Assembly (NCBI RefSeq): GCF_900491745.1
Contig: NZ_UETR01000009.1
Location: 132,972-196,971, forward strand
DNA from: Amarolinea aalborgensis
GTDB lineage: Bacteria; Chloroflexota; Anaerolineae; SSC4; Amarolineaceae
Direction: 5' to 3'
Length of the DNA: 64,000 bases
Shown: positions 26,778-36,812 of the stretch, one piece after another
How the letters are laid out: every line of letters begins with the position of its first letter
Position numbering within the stretch: the first letter of the stretch is position 1
Notes under the pieces: generated by a model
Seen by the model: the letters and a program-made list of their open reading frames with translations, nothing else
What the model was told of the DNA's origin: nothing
Databases searched by the model: none
Translations under genes and position numbers: made by a program

Positions 26778-27986
26778 ATGCTGAGCCAGGAACAACTGCA
26801 AGCTATGCTGTCCGAACTGGAGTCTGATCGCGTCGAGCGCACCGTATCGGTCAATAATACCGACAAATTCGGACAGGCCATCTGCGCCTTTGCGAACGAT
26901 TTCCCCAATCATCGCCAACCTGGGTACCTCATCGTGGGTGCAAGCGACGACGGGCACCCCAGCGGTCTTTCCGTCACCGATGATCTGCTCCAGAACCTCG
27001 CCGCGTTGCGCTCCGACGGGAATATTCAACCGCTGCCGGCCATCACCGTGAGCAGACACTCCCTGCCGGGCGGCGATCTGGCTGTGGTCGAGGTGCTCCC
27101 TTCGGATTTGCGCCCGGTACGCTACAGAGGCAAGGTTTGGATTCGTGTTGGCCCCCGTCGCGCAACCGCCAGCGAGCAGGAGGAGCGCATTCTCAGTGAG
27201 CGGCGCGTCTCTTACGCCAAGTCTTTCGATGCCCTGCCTTGCCTGGAGAGCACACTGGCCGATCTCTCCCAAGAACGCTTCTATCTTTCCTATTTGCGAC
27301 GCGCCGTAGCCGAGGAAGTGATCGCCCAAAACGAGCGCCCCTTCAAGCTGCAATTGGCCAGCCTGCGTCTGTTCGATCTCACGCAAGATTGTCCTACCAA
27401 CGCTGGTGTCCTGCTTCTAGTCGATGCGCCCACCTACTACTTGCCGGGGGCTTACGTCCAGTTCGTGCGGTACGCCGGTCGTGACGTGACCAGTGACGTG
27501 ATTGATGAGAAGCGGGCGATGGGCGATTTGCACACGATCCTGCAAACTCTCGATCTGCTGCTTGATGTCAACCTGCGCCAATACCCCGTGCCGGTGAGTG
27601 CGCTGCGCGAGACGATTCTCAGCGACTACCCCAAAGTAGCCGTGCGTGAGCTGCTCATCAACGCCATCATGCACCGCAATTATCAGTCGAACGCGCCTGT
27701 GCGTTTCTACTGGTTCCCCGATCACATCGAAATCAATAACCCAGGCGGGCTGTATGGCGAGGCGTCTCCGGAGAATTTCCCATACGCCGTCGGCTATCGC
27801 AATCCGGTCATCGCCGAGGCCATTCGCGTCCTGGGATACACGAACCGGTTCGGACAGGGCGTGCTGCGCGCACGGAAGGCGCTCGACATCAATCACAATC
27901 CCCCAGCGCGGTTCATCTTCGACCCGCATTGGTTCTCCGTACGGATCGAAGCGCGCGTAGGCAACGGTCTTCCAGGTCAGGACTGA
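26778..27986 (+). CDS. AlbA_2/Schlafen-like domain ATP-binding protein
   Basis: The 402-residue protein has an N-terminal AlbA_2 (Schlafen-like) nucleic-acid-binding domain (ELESDRVERTVSVNNTDKFGQAICAFANDF, GYLIVGASDDGHPSGL, KVWIRVGPRRATAS) and a C-terminal HATPase_c_4-like region (AVRELLINAIMHRNYQSNAPVRFYWFPDHIEINNPGGL, NRFGQGVLRARKAL). Such proteins are common in accessory regions and often called RecG-like or transcriptional regulators; some act in defence. No helicase domain is present. The frame is open upstream with NYEKREQKRQEEAEIKRPS, possibly a remnant of another gene. The captured wzz-type promoter lies 180 nt upstream. Confidence 0.85.
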   Translation: MLSQEQLQAMLSELESDRVERTVSVNNTDKFGQAICAFANDFPNHRQPGYLIVGASDDGHPSGLSVTDDLLQNLAALRSDGNIQPLPAITVSRHSLPGGDLAVVEVLPSDLRPVRYRGKVWIRVGPRRATASEQEERILSERRVSYAKSFDALPCLESTLADLSQERFYLSYLRRAVAEEVIAQNERPFKLQLASLRLFDLTQDCPTNAGVLLLVDAPTYYLPGAYVQFVRYAGRDVTSDVIDEKRAMGDLHTILQTLDLLLDVNLRQYPVPVSALRETILSDYPKVAVRELLINAIMHRNYQSNAPVRFYWFPDHIEINNPGGLYGEASPENFPYAVGYRNPVIAEAIRVLGYTNRFGQGVLRARKALDINHNPPARFIFDPHWFSVRIEARVGNGLPGQD

Positions 27987-28024
27987 GAAAAGGCTCCTGC
28001 TTGCCGTGGCCCGCACCACCTTCA

Positions 28025-31000
28025 TCAGCGCCGGATGATCGGCACGAACACCGACCACGGCGTTGCCGTCGGGGTCAAGGTCGGGGTGATGGTGGCCGTC
28101 GCCGTCGGCGTTGCGCTGGCGGTGGCTGTGGGCGTCACCGTCGGCGTCGGTGTGACCGTCGGTGTATGGGTTGCCGTCAGCGTCATTGTCGGTGTGGGGG
28201 TCACCGTCGGCGTCGGGCCACACGGCGTGATTGCGAACGACGTGTAGTCCGCGTCGTTGGTCAGCCCCACCACATCCAGTCTTGCTCCTGGCTCGCGACG
28301 CTCGAACTGCACGGTCTGCGCGCCGGCGCCCAGGTTCAGCAGTGTCCCACCCACGTCATTCACCGGTACTCGCTGCCACACCCAACCCCACTGGCTGCCG
28401 GCCACTGACACCTCGAACACCGCATGGGGGCTGCCGTTCATCGAAACCAAGAACGAGTTGTGGTTCCAGTCCAGCCCCATGACCCGCGCCCACAGGAAGT
28501 ATCTACCCGCACGCGGTACAGACATGGTCATGTTGACCGCTCCCGCGCCGCCGCCGCTGTTCGTGTCGTGCACGAAGTGACAGGCTGAGGCGGTTGGATC
28601 GTCGCCAATGGTCATCGGCACGGCCAGTGCGCCGGTTTCGGATTCACCCTGCCAGGCGAAGAATGGCGCTGGCGTGCAGGTTGGCGTTGGCGTGGGGGTA
28701 GGGACCGGCGACGCACCGACCCACCTGGCAATGTAGTAGGAGAGGTTGCCCCCGGCCACGGTAAAGTTGCCGCCCACATACAGATGGTCCATGCCATTCA
28801 CCGCCAGGGCGGAGACACAGGCATACGGCGGACATGCGCTGACGCCGCTGCCCAGGGACGACCAAACAGTTCCATCCCAGCGGGCAATGTGGTTGGTGTT
28901 TACGCCGCCGGCGGTAGTGAAGTTGCCGCCAGCATAAAGACGGCCCACGCTGTCCACCGCCAGCGCAATGACAGCGTTATTCATGCCGCTGCCCAAGCGC
29001 GACCAACGAGCGCCATCCCAACGGGCGATCCGGTTCGCGTTGGTCCCACCGGCCGCCCAGAATTCGCCCCCAGCGATGAGGGACTGCGCTGTCCATCGCC
29101 AGGGCATAGACATAACCGTCTTGACTAATGCCGCTGCCCAGGGCCGACCAGGCCGCGCCGTTCCAGTGTGCAATAGAGTTCGCGCTGACCTCGCCAGCGG
29201 TTACAAAGTAGCCGCCTGCGTACAGCCCGCCCGTATCATCCGTTACGAGGGCGTTGACGACACATGGCTGGTTGGTGGGACAGCCCGTCATACCGCTGCC
29301 CAGCGCAGACCAGGCGACGCCGTTCCAGCGTGCAACATGTTTGGCGCTGACGCCGCCGGCCATGGTGAACTGGCCTCCAGCGTAGACATTGCCTGCATCA
29401 TCCACGGCGAGGGCGCGGACGCTTGCATCCATACCAGCGCCCAGGGGGGACCACGCAGCGCCGTCCCACCACGCAATATGATTGGCACTGATCCCGCCAG
29501 CCGTGTTGAAGTCGCCCCCGGCATAGAGATGTCCGGCGCCATCCACCACCAGCGCGTTGACGCGATGACTCATGCCGCTGCCCAGGGGCGACCAACTGTC
29601 ACCCTCCCAGCGAGCAATATAGTGGGCGTTGACCACACCCGCCGTCAAGAAGTAGCCGGCGGCGTAGAGGCGATCGCTGTTTTCGGCCGCCAGGGCATAG
29701 ATGGGGTGGCTCATACCGTTTCCGCCATGACTGAGATCTGCCCAATGGGTGCCGTCCCACTGGGCGACAAAGTTGTAGGGGGCGCCTACTCCGCTAGCCG
29801 TGGACCGCCCCCCGGCAGTGAGATGTCCGGCGCTGTCCACAACCAGCGCGTAAACTGCGCCATTCATGCCACTTCCCAAGGCCGACCAGACTGCTCCATC
29901 CCAGCGGGCGATGTGGTTGGCGCTGACCCCGCCAGCCGTAGTCAACCACCCCCCGGCGTAGACATATCCAGCCCCATCCACCGCCAGCGCGTAAACGGAG
30001 CCATTCATGCCACTTCCCAGGGCCGACCAGACCGCGCCGTCCCAGCGGGCGATATTATAGGCAACGACCCCGCCGGCGGTGATGAAATCGCCCCCGGCAT
30101 AGAGATAACCAGCCTCATCCACGGCCAGGGCGAAGACGTACGTACCGTTCCCATGCACGCCACTGCCCAAGGCTGACCAGACCGTGCCATCCCAACGGGC
30201 AATATAGTAGGCGCTGACCCCGCCAGCTGTAGTGAACTGCCCCCCGGCGTAAAGATTGCCGGACCTGTCCGCCGCCAGAGCGTAGACCGTTTCGTTCATA
30301 CCACTACCCAGCGGCGCCCAGTACGCGCCATTCCATTGGGCGACGCATTTGGCGGGAGCCCCGCCGGCGGTCGTGAAGTTGCCTCCGGCATAGAGGTTGC
30401 CAGCCTCGTCCATTGCCAGGGCAAAGACGTCGTGATTCATGCCGCTGCCCAGGGGCGACCAGGCCGCGCCATCCCAGCGCGCGACGCGGTTAGCGCTGAC
30501 CCCGCCGGCGGTGGTGAAGTCGCCGCCGGCGTAAAGATACCCGGCGCCGTCAACTGCCAACGCGTAGACACAGTTGGTGTAGGCGCTGCACCCGTCGAGG
30601 CCGCTGCCCAGGGGCGCCCAGGTGGCGCCGTCCCAGCGGGCGATGCGGTTGGCGCTGACCCCATCAACTGTGGTGAATAATCCTCCTGCATAAAGATTGC
30701 CAGCCCCGTCCAGCGCCAGCGCGTTGACGGCGCCATTCACGCCCGGCACATGAAAGCCGGCCGCCCAGTATTCGTCGCCTGGATCAGCCGGGGCGGCGGC
30801 TGGCACGAACCGGGGAGCCGCATCGGGTTCGTCGCTCAAGTTCCAGCCGCTGGGATCGAGGCTGCCGCGAAAACCGCTGGTCAAATCGAGCGTGCCGTCG
30901 GGTCGCAGCAGCTCGGCCAGGGGACGCTGAGTGGTCGTCAGCGCAGGGGGTGTAGAGTCGTTGGCGGCCGCGGGTGCAGCAGCCGGCACGGCCGGCGCTG

Positions 31001-31061
31001 CCAGCGTCGCAATCATCAACCATACAGTGAACAAGCTAATCGCACGAAATTGGGAAACCAT
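28025..31061 (-). pseudogene. Secreted beta-propeller-repeat surface protein, frameshifted
   Basis: The start at 31061 (GGAGG 5 nt upstream) gives a signal peptide and then 14 repeats of about 47 residues with the consensus VxALAVDGAGxLYAGGxF and IARWDGxxWSxLGSGM, a beta-propeller type. At 29084-29087 the frame breaks in repeat 12: GACAGCGCAGTCC has two bases fewer than needed for the D-x-A-G-x-L repeat, and translation continues in the frame of 28025-29173. After the repeats come a Thr-Pro linker, a beta-sandwich domain (about 28250-28640), a second long Thr-Pro linker and the tail VFVPIIRR. Without the 2-nt deletion it would be about 1,010 residues. Assembly error is possible. Confidence 0.8.
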
Positions 31062-31605
31062 ACCATCCTCCGCATCTGTCACACCATGCGCTACAAGAAC
31101 CTGGGTGCAGGCTCAAGCCTGTGCCCAGGCCGGCGAAGCAAAGAATTGTGGGTTTGTGTCTGAGGATCGCAGCGAAGGAATCGCGCGCAGGGCGCCGCGC
31201 CCAAACGATGAGGATTATTGAGCGCCATTACGGCGGCGCGCCCGATCGGTGCGGTCCGCGCGCGGCTCAACGACGACAGCAAAAGCACAATCAACCACCG
31301 GCACAGGCTTTGCGGCGCCATCACATCCTCCTACCGCCTGTCCGTCAGTCTGGGCGCAAGCACGGGTTGCGCTCTTGCTGGAGCAAGGATTCTCCCCTGA
31401 GTTTAGCACATCCACATGAAAATAGAATGAACAACCAATCTTCTGCATGTGACGGGTTGTTCATCTGTGCTTTGGCGCCTGGATTGACAACATCCTTGCA
31501 TCCCTTCTATAATGACGGCGCTTGCATGACCCTTGTCAAGTTGATACTAACATACCCCATGCAGCACAGCCGGTCACATCAGGGGCTGCGCATGGTGGAG
31601 ATGAG
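31062..31605 (+). promoter_or_regulatory. Promoter region of the exopolysaccharide locus
   Basis: A consensus promoter, TTGACA (31484-31489), 18 nt, TATAAT (31508-31513), lies about 90 nt before the wzz start. Upstream, ATGAACAACC (31427-31436) faces GGTTGTTCAT (31455-31464), a 10-bp hairpin or operator-like palindrome. The remaining sequence to 31080 has no supportable gene; it should also contain the minus-strand promoter of the propeller gene. Confidence 0.75.
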
Positions 31606-32904
31606 ATGAATAACGAGTTCTTGAATAGCATCCACGTGGTGCGGCGGCGCGCCTGGCTGATTGGCCTGCTGGTCATCGTCACCGTGGCCACGATTTTGTA
31701 CCTGGGTTACACCGCGCCCGCCAGTTATCAGGCCCGCGTGCGCCTGCGGGTGCTGGCCGTGGAATCTGAAGCCGTCACCCTCTTTGCGCCCTCCTCCAGT
31801 CTGCCGGGGCGTGAACAGATCATCAACACGCGCGAAGAGTTCTTCTCGTTTCTGCGCGGCCGCAACGTGGCCTGGCAAACCATCGGCGACCTGGGGCTGA
31901 CGATGGACGCAGACACGCTGCAGGAGCGCATGACGTTCGAGGAACAGGATGATTTCGTCAGTGTGGTCGCCACCGCGGAGCGACCAGACCTGGCGGAAAA
32001 GATTGCGACGACCTACGTCAACTACGCGCTCCTGGCCTATCGCGAGTTTCGCCTCTCCCCTGTCAACCAGAGCGCGCAGTTCATTGATACGCAGTTGGCC
32101 GACGAGCGCCAAAAGCTGAACGCCGCGCAAGACGCGTTCCTGAAGTTCAAGCTCGCCAACGCCATCGAATCGCTGCCCACGGAAATCCAGGCCTTGCAGG
32201 GCGAGCTGCGACGCCTGCGCCTCGATCGCGACCAGGCGGTGATTGATGAGCAGCAGGCGCAAGCCACCCTCGATCTGTACCAGGCCGCGGCCGACCAGGC
32301 GCAGGCGCAGACATTGGCTCTCCTGGCCCCTGTGCCAACGCCAAATCCGCGCACGCCGCGCCCCACCCCCACGGCGCCGCCACCCGGCGCCACTGTGGTG
32401 CCCAACTTTAGCGCTTCGTTGAGCGCCGACGCGCGCCTGCAGTGGGCGCGCACCTATCAGGATGAAGCCCTGCGCTACCAAAACCTGGTGACCGAACAAC
32501 GCGTGCGCATCCAGCAGGCGCGCGCCAGTCAGACCCGCTACGATCAGATGATTGCGCAGCGCGAAACCGAGATGTCATCCCTGATCGGTCTGCACACCGA
32601 ATATGACAACCACGAGGCGGCGGTCAAGCAGGCCGCCGATTCGGTGGACTTCCTCGCGGGCAAAGCCGCGGAAGCGCACCTGCGTGAAAGCCAGGGCCTC
32701 AACTCCGGTTTCTTGCAGGTCATTGAGCCGGCGCGCATTCCGACCGATCCTACCCCATCGCAAACCGTTCGCCTGGCATTGGTCGGCGCGGTGCTGGCCT
32801 TCCTGGCCGGCATCGTCCTCGCGTTTGTCCTCGAATTCTTGGGCGCGGCGCGGCAAGATAGTCCCGCAGGCCGGCGGCCACCCTCGCGTGCGAGTGGGCA
32901 GTGA
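31606..32904 (+). CDS. Wzz/GumC-type polysaccharide chain-length protein
   Basis: The 432-residue protein has an N-terminal membrane segment (WLIGLLVIVTVATILYLGYTAPA), a long periplasm-side helical region with coiled coils (about residues 165-230 and 290-360), a Pro-Thr-rich insert near residue 245-265 (VPTPNPRTPRPTPTAPPP) and a C-terminal membrane segment (LALVGAVLAFLAGIVLAFVLEF). This is the polysaccharide co-polymerase arrangement that controls chain length. No tyrosine kinase domain is attached. ATG at 31606 follows GGTGGAG by 5 nt. It heads the exopolysaccharide operon. Confidence 0.88.
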   Translation: MNNEFLNSIHVVRRRAWLIGLLVIVTVATILYLGYTAPASYQARVRLRVLAVESEAVTLFAPSSSLPGREQIINTREEFFSFLRGRNVAWQTIGDLGLTMDADTLQERMTFEEQDDFVSVVATAERPDLAEKIATTYVNYALLAYREFRLSPVNQSAQFIDTQLADERQKLNAAQDAFLKFKLANAIESLPTEIQALQGELRRLRLDRDQAVIDEQQAQATLDLYQAAADQAQAQTLALLAPVPTPNPRTPRPTPTAPPPGATVVPNFSASLSADARLQWARTYQDEALRYQNLVTEQRVRIQQARASQTRYDQMIAQRETEMSSLIGLHTEYDNHEAAVKQAADSVDFLAGKAAEAHLRESQGLNSGFLQVIEPARIPTDPTPSQTVRLALVGAVLAFLAGIVLAFVLEFLGAARQDSPAGRRPPSRASGQ

Positions 32905-34187
32905 GCGCCATTCCACGCATCTTGGCGTTTGTGGACCTGGCGCCGCGCGCCGGCGGCTCGATTATCAGCCTGCAGCTGCTGGCGCAGGGACTGGCCGCCC
33001 GGCGCTGCCCAGAGAATGGCGCGGCGCCGTGTTATCGGCTGGCCGTCATTCTCAACGCCGCCAATCCGGCTGTGACGCGCTACCGGGACAGCGGCGCCTT
33101 TGCGGGCGGCGTGCAAACCATCGGCTCGCGCCAGGGCCTGGGTGATGCTTACCCTGCGCTCGTCGAACAGGCGCGTTCCAGCGGCGCCCTGTCGCGCCTG
33201 CGCCAGGCGCCCACGTTCAAGGCCGCGTGGCAGAGCGCAGGCATGGTCGTACGCTTGGCGCGCGAAATCTTGCCGCAGGCCCGCCGCCTGCGCGCTGTGC
33301 TGGCGCGGCAGCATCCCGACCTGGTGCATTTCAATGACATCGTGCCGGTCAGCCGCGCCGGTATTCTGGCCGCTTCCTGGCTGCATCGCCCCATCGTATG
33401 CCATGTGCGCGCCCTTGATCCGTTGACCTGGTTCGATCGTTGGCTGACCCGGCGCGTGGACGGATTCATCTACATCTCACAGGCGGTGGCTGATCAGCAG
33501 CGCCGCGCCGGCGCGCAGGCGCGGCGCGGGCTGGTGGTGCCCAACGCGGTCAACCTGGATGATTTCCCGTCCGCGCTGCGTCCCGGCGCGCTGCGCCAGG
33601 AACTAAGCATTGCCCACGATGCGTTCGTGGTGGGGAGCCTGGGACGCCTGGTCACGTGGAAGGGGCACCAGGTGGCCCTCACAGCCTTTGCTGCGTTGAC
33701 GCAGCAATGCCCCACCGCGCATCTCCTCATCGCGGGCGCGCCCGATGTGGCCGAACCGGGGCTGGAGCATGAGCTGCGCGAGTTGGCCGCGCAGCTCAAC
33801 ATCAGCGACCGTGTCACCTTTGCCGGGCAGCGTGACGATGTCCCGCAGGTGTTGGCCACGCTCGATGTCCTGTGCCATTGCGCGATCGAACCGGAACCGT
33901 TTGGCCGCGTCGTCATCGAAGGCATGGCCGCGCGGCGCCCCGTCATCGCCAGCGCGGCCGGCGGCGTGGTGGAAATCATCGAATCGGGCGTCAACGGACT
34001 GCTCGTGCCGCCGGGCGACAGCGCGGCGCTGGCCGCAGCCTTGACCGATCTCTGGCAGCATCCGCTGAAGGCCGCGACGCTGGCCGCCGCCGGCCGTCAG
34101 CGGGTTGAAACGCACTACACGCTCGCCCAGCATGTCGCCGGCGTCGAAGCGATGTACAATGACATTTTGGGTTCTGTGGGGCCGTGA
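32901..34187 (+). CDS. Glycosyltransferase family 4
   Basis: The 428-residue GT-B protein has an N-terminal acceptor domain (ILAFVDLAPRAGGSIISLQLLAQGL) and the GT4 donor domain: VGSLGRLVTWKGHQVALTAFA, RVTFAGQRDDVPQVLATLDVL and the E-x7-E motif EPFGRVVIEGMAARRPVIAS. It adds a sugar to the lipid-linked repeat unit; donor and acceptor are unknown. The GTG start overlaps the preceding stop as GTGA. Confidence 0.9.
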   Translation: MSAIPRILAFVDLAPRAGGSIISLQLLAQGLAARRCPENGAAPCYRLAVILNAANPAVTRYRDSGAFAGGVQTIGSRQGLGDAYPALVEQARSSGALSRLRQAPTFKAAWQSAGMVVRLAREILPQARRLRAVLARQHPDLVHFNDIVPVSRAGILAASWLHRPIVCHVRALDPLTWFDRWLTRRVDGFIYISQAVADQQRRAGAQARRGLVVPNAVNLDDFPSALRPGALRQELSIAHDAFVVGSLGRLVTWKGHQVALTAFAALTQQCPTAHLLIAGAPDVAEPGLEHELRELAAQLNISDRVTFAGQRDDVPQVLATLDVLCHCAIEPEPFGRVVIEGMAARRPVIASAAGGVVEIIESGVNGLLVPPGDSAALAAALTDLWQHPLKAATLAAAGRQRVETHYTLAQHVAGVEAMYNDILGSVGP

Positions 34188-35641
34188 ATATGCGTCTCAA
34201 ACCCTGGCTGACCTGGCGGCCCTGGCTGGAGCAGGCGGGCCTTGTCGCCCTGGTGATCGTCCTGGGGCTGGCGCTTGGCCTCACCCTCTGGAATCCGCAG
34301 CGCTTGCCGCTGACCGTGGCGCTGGTGGCCTCTGCCTTTGCGCTGCTGCTTGTCACGCTCGACCCGCTGCTTGGTCTCGCGGCCTGGATCGCCATCTCGC
34401 CGTTTACGCCATTCCTCAACCTCGACATCCACCTGGGCGAGGCTATCCCTGACCTGGCGTTGACGCGGCTGGCGGCGGGTTGGGGGATCGTGCTGCTGGC
34501 CGCGCAAGCCGCGACCAGGCGCCGGCGTCTGGCGCCCCCGAACCTGCTCGATGCCACCCTCTTCGTCTTTGGCGTTGCCATCGTCCTCAGCGGTCTGGCT
34601 TCGATCTATGGGCCGAGCGCCGGCGTGCAGACCGCTTTCGACGCCTACCTGCTGCCGTTCTTGGCCTACGCCCTGGCGCGCAACCTGGTGCAGACCGGGC
34701 GCGCCGTGCGCGTCGTTCAGATCACCCTTGTGGTGATTGGCGCCTATCTGGCGTTCCTGGTCCTGCAAGAACAGGCCACCGGCCGCGTCCTCTTTGCCCT
34801 GGACACGGTGCAGTTCACTTATGGCACCGGTCTGCGGCGGGTGGTCAGCCTCCTCGGTAATCCGATCTTCTTCGGCATTCCGCTTGCCTTCAGCGTGGTC
34901 GCCGGCCTGCTACTGTTGATGGCCGAGAAGCGCCGCCGCGGCCAGGCGCTGATCGTGCTGCTTCTGCTGGCCTTCGTCGCCGCAGCCTTCTACACCTATA
35001 ACCGCGCCAGTTGGGCCGGCGTGGTTCTGGGCGTGCTGACACCCTCTCTCTTTTTTGGCCGCCTGCGCCGCATCGTGCTGCCGGCGCTGGCCGCGCTCGC
35101 CCTGGTGGGCGTCTTGCTCTGGCCGGTCCTCAGTCAGCAGCCGATCATCAAAGAACGCCTGGCCGACGAAGATTCGGTCAACGATCGTCTGAACAATGTC
35201 AACGTCGCGCTGACGCTGTGGCGCCAGTCGCCGGTCTTTGGCATCGGCTACGGCAGCTTTGGCCTGACGGCGCTGGACCAGGGGCTTCTGCCGCGCATTG
35301 CCAAGTACGTCCCCGCGCCCCATAATTCGTATCTCTTTGTCTTGACCTCAGGCGGCCTGCTGGCCCTGGTTCCTTATCTCCTGAGCTTTGCCGTCATCGC
35401 GTTCGATCTTTGGCGCTTTGGCCGCCGACTTCGGCGAGCTCAGTCGAGCCGCGCGCCGCCGGATGATCCAGACGGCCGCGCGCAGCGCGGCATGGTGATC
35501 GGGGGCTGGGCCATTCTGCTCATCATGGTCAGCACGTCGCTGACCTACGATGTCGCGACCGGCACGTTGACCAGCCTGATGTTCTATTTCTTCATGGGAG
35601 CCGTCTATGGCATGGCCGAACATGCAGCCACTCGTGTCTGA
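34184..35641 (+). CDS. O-antigen polymerase/ligase-like membrane protein (Wzy-type)
   Basis: The 485-residue protein has about 10-12 hydrophobic helices and a large loop with the Wzy_C/O-antigen-ligase features: RLADEDSVNDRLNNVNVALTLWRQSPVFGIGYGSFG and YVPAPHNSYLFVLTSGGLLAL. It probably polymerises or transfers repeat units on the outer face of the membrane. The GTG start overlaps the previous stop as GTGA. Confidence 0.87.
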   Translation: MNMRLKPWLTWRPWLEQAGLVALVIVLGLALGLTLWNPQRLPLTVALVASAFALLLVTLDPLLGLAAWIAISPFTPFLNLDIHLGEAIPDLALTRLAAGWGIVLLAAQAATRRRRLAPPNLLDATLFVFGVAIVLSGLASIYGPSAGVQTAFDAYLLPFLAYALARNLVQTGRAVRVVQITLVVIGAYLAFLVLQEQATGRVLFALDTVQFTYGTGLRRVVSLLGNPIFFGIPLAFSVVAGLLLLMAEKRRRGQALIVLLLLAFVAAAFYTYNRASWAGVVLGVLTPSLFFGRLRRIVLPALAALALVGVLLWPVLSQQPIIKERLADEDSVNDRLNNVNVALTLWRQSPVFGIGYGSFGLTALDQGLLPRIAKYVPAPHNSYLFVLTSGGLLALVPYLLSFAVIAFDLWRFGRRLRRAQSSRAPPDDPDGRAQRGMVIGGWAILLIMVSTSLTYDVATGTLTSLMFYFFMGAVYGMAEHAATRV

Positions 35642-36812
35642 ACAGCACGCGCCCGCGGCCGCGCGCGGCCGCGTTGCGCTGTTAGGCCTGTACCCGGCAG
35701 ACCCGACGCGCATCGTCGGCGGCGTCGAAGCTGTCGTGGCGACCCTGGCGCACGAGCTGGCCGCGCTGCCGGGCATGGAAGTGCACGTGCTGAGCGGCAG
35801 CCCGGCCGTCGCTCAGATCACGCGGGAGCAGCACGGCCAGGTCACCGTCCACCGCGTGCCGGAGAAGCGCCTGGGCCGGCTCTTCCTGCTGCGCACCGAT
35901 TGGTGGTGGCTGCGCCGGGCCATCCGCGCGGTCGCGCCCGATGTGGTGCACGCGCACGGCTCCGGCGCGTACGTGGACGCGGCGCTCTCCAGCCGCCTGC
36001 CAGCCGTGGTCACCGTGCATGGCGTGGTGGCCCAAGAGGCGCGCCTGGCCGCGCAGTCCGGCGGCCTGGGCACGCGCCTGCGCTGGACCTTCGATCGCAT
36101 CTACGAGCGTTACTGCCTGGCGCGTGCGCGTGACATCATCGTCATCAGTCCCTATCTACTGCGTGAGTTTCCCTGGCTGGCGCAGCGCGCCCGCATCACC
36201 GCAATCGAAAATCCGGTGAACGCCGCCTTCTTTGACATCCACCGCGCGCCGTCGCCGGCCACCATTCTCTGCCCCGCGCGCATCATTGCGCGTAAAGGCA
36301 TTCTCGATCTGATTCAGGCCTTCAGCCAGATTGCCGCCGTAAACAGTCAGGCCGAGCTGCGCCTGGCCGGCGAGGTGGGCGCGGAGCCGGACTACGCCCG
36401 GCGCTGCTTGCAGGCCGTGCAAGCCCATGGACTGGGAGATCGCGTGCAATTCCTGGGCAGTCTGCCTGCCGTCGCCCTGCGCGAAGAGTTGGCGACCTGC
36501 ACGGCCGTGGCGCTGGCCGCGTACCAGGAGACCGCGCCGGTCACGATTGCCGAAGCCCTGGCGGCCGGCTGCCCCGTCGTCGCCACGGCTGTGGGCGGCG
36601 TCCCTGATATGATCGAGGATGGACAAACGGGTTTGCTCTCGCCCGCGGCTGATGCCGACGCGCTGGCGGCCAATCTGCGTCGCCTTCTGGATGACGCCGC
36701 CTTGACGCAGCGCCTGGGGCGGGCCGGTCAGGCCGCCGCGCGGGCGCGTTTCCATCCTGCGGCCGTGGCCGCGCAGACGCGTGCGCTCTACCAGCGGGTG
36801 ATGCGCTCATGA
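35607..36812 (+). CDS. Glycosyltransferase family 4
   Basis: The 401-residue GT4 protein has an N-terminal GGVEAVVATLAHELAALPG, VVHAHGSGAYVDAAL and VTVHGVVAQEARL, and a donor domain with ILCPARIIARKGILDLIQAF and E-x7-E in ETAPVTIAEALAAGCPVVATAVGGVPDMIEDG. The ATG at 35607 has GGGAG 6 nt upstream and lies inside the end of the preceding gene (35 nt overlap); ATG at 35622 is an alternative. Confidence 0.9.
   Translation: MAWPNMQPLVSEQHAPAAARGRVALLGLYPADPTRIVGGVEAVVATLAHELAALPGMEVHVLSGSPAVAQITREQHGQVTVHRVPEKRLGRLFLLRTDWWWLRRAIRAVAPDVVHAHGSGAYVDAALSSRLPAVVTVHGVVAQEARLAAQSGGLGTRLRWTFDRIYERYCLARARDIIVISPYLLREFPWLAQRARITAIENPVNAAFFDIHRAPSPATILCPARIIARKGILDLIQAFSQIAAVNSQAELRLAGEVGAEPDYARRCLQAVQAHGLGDRVQFLGSLPAVALREELATCTAVALAAYQETAPVTIAEALAAGCPVVATAVGGVPDMIEDGQTGLLSPAADADALAANLRRLLDDAALTQRLGRAGQAAARARFHPAAVAAQTRALYQRVMRS

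Noticed and set aside
28977..30176. 402-codon plus-strand frame
   Set aside because: Antisense shadow of the beta-propeller repeats; periodic because the opposite strand is periodic.
31121..31609. Frames in the region upstream of wzz
   Set aside because: No motif, no ribosome site, and they cross the consensus promoter and hairpin.
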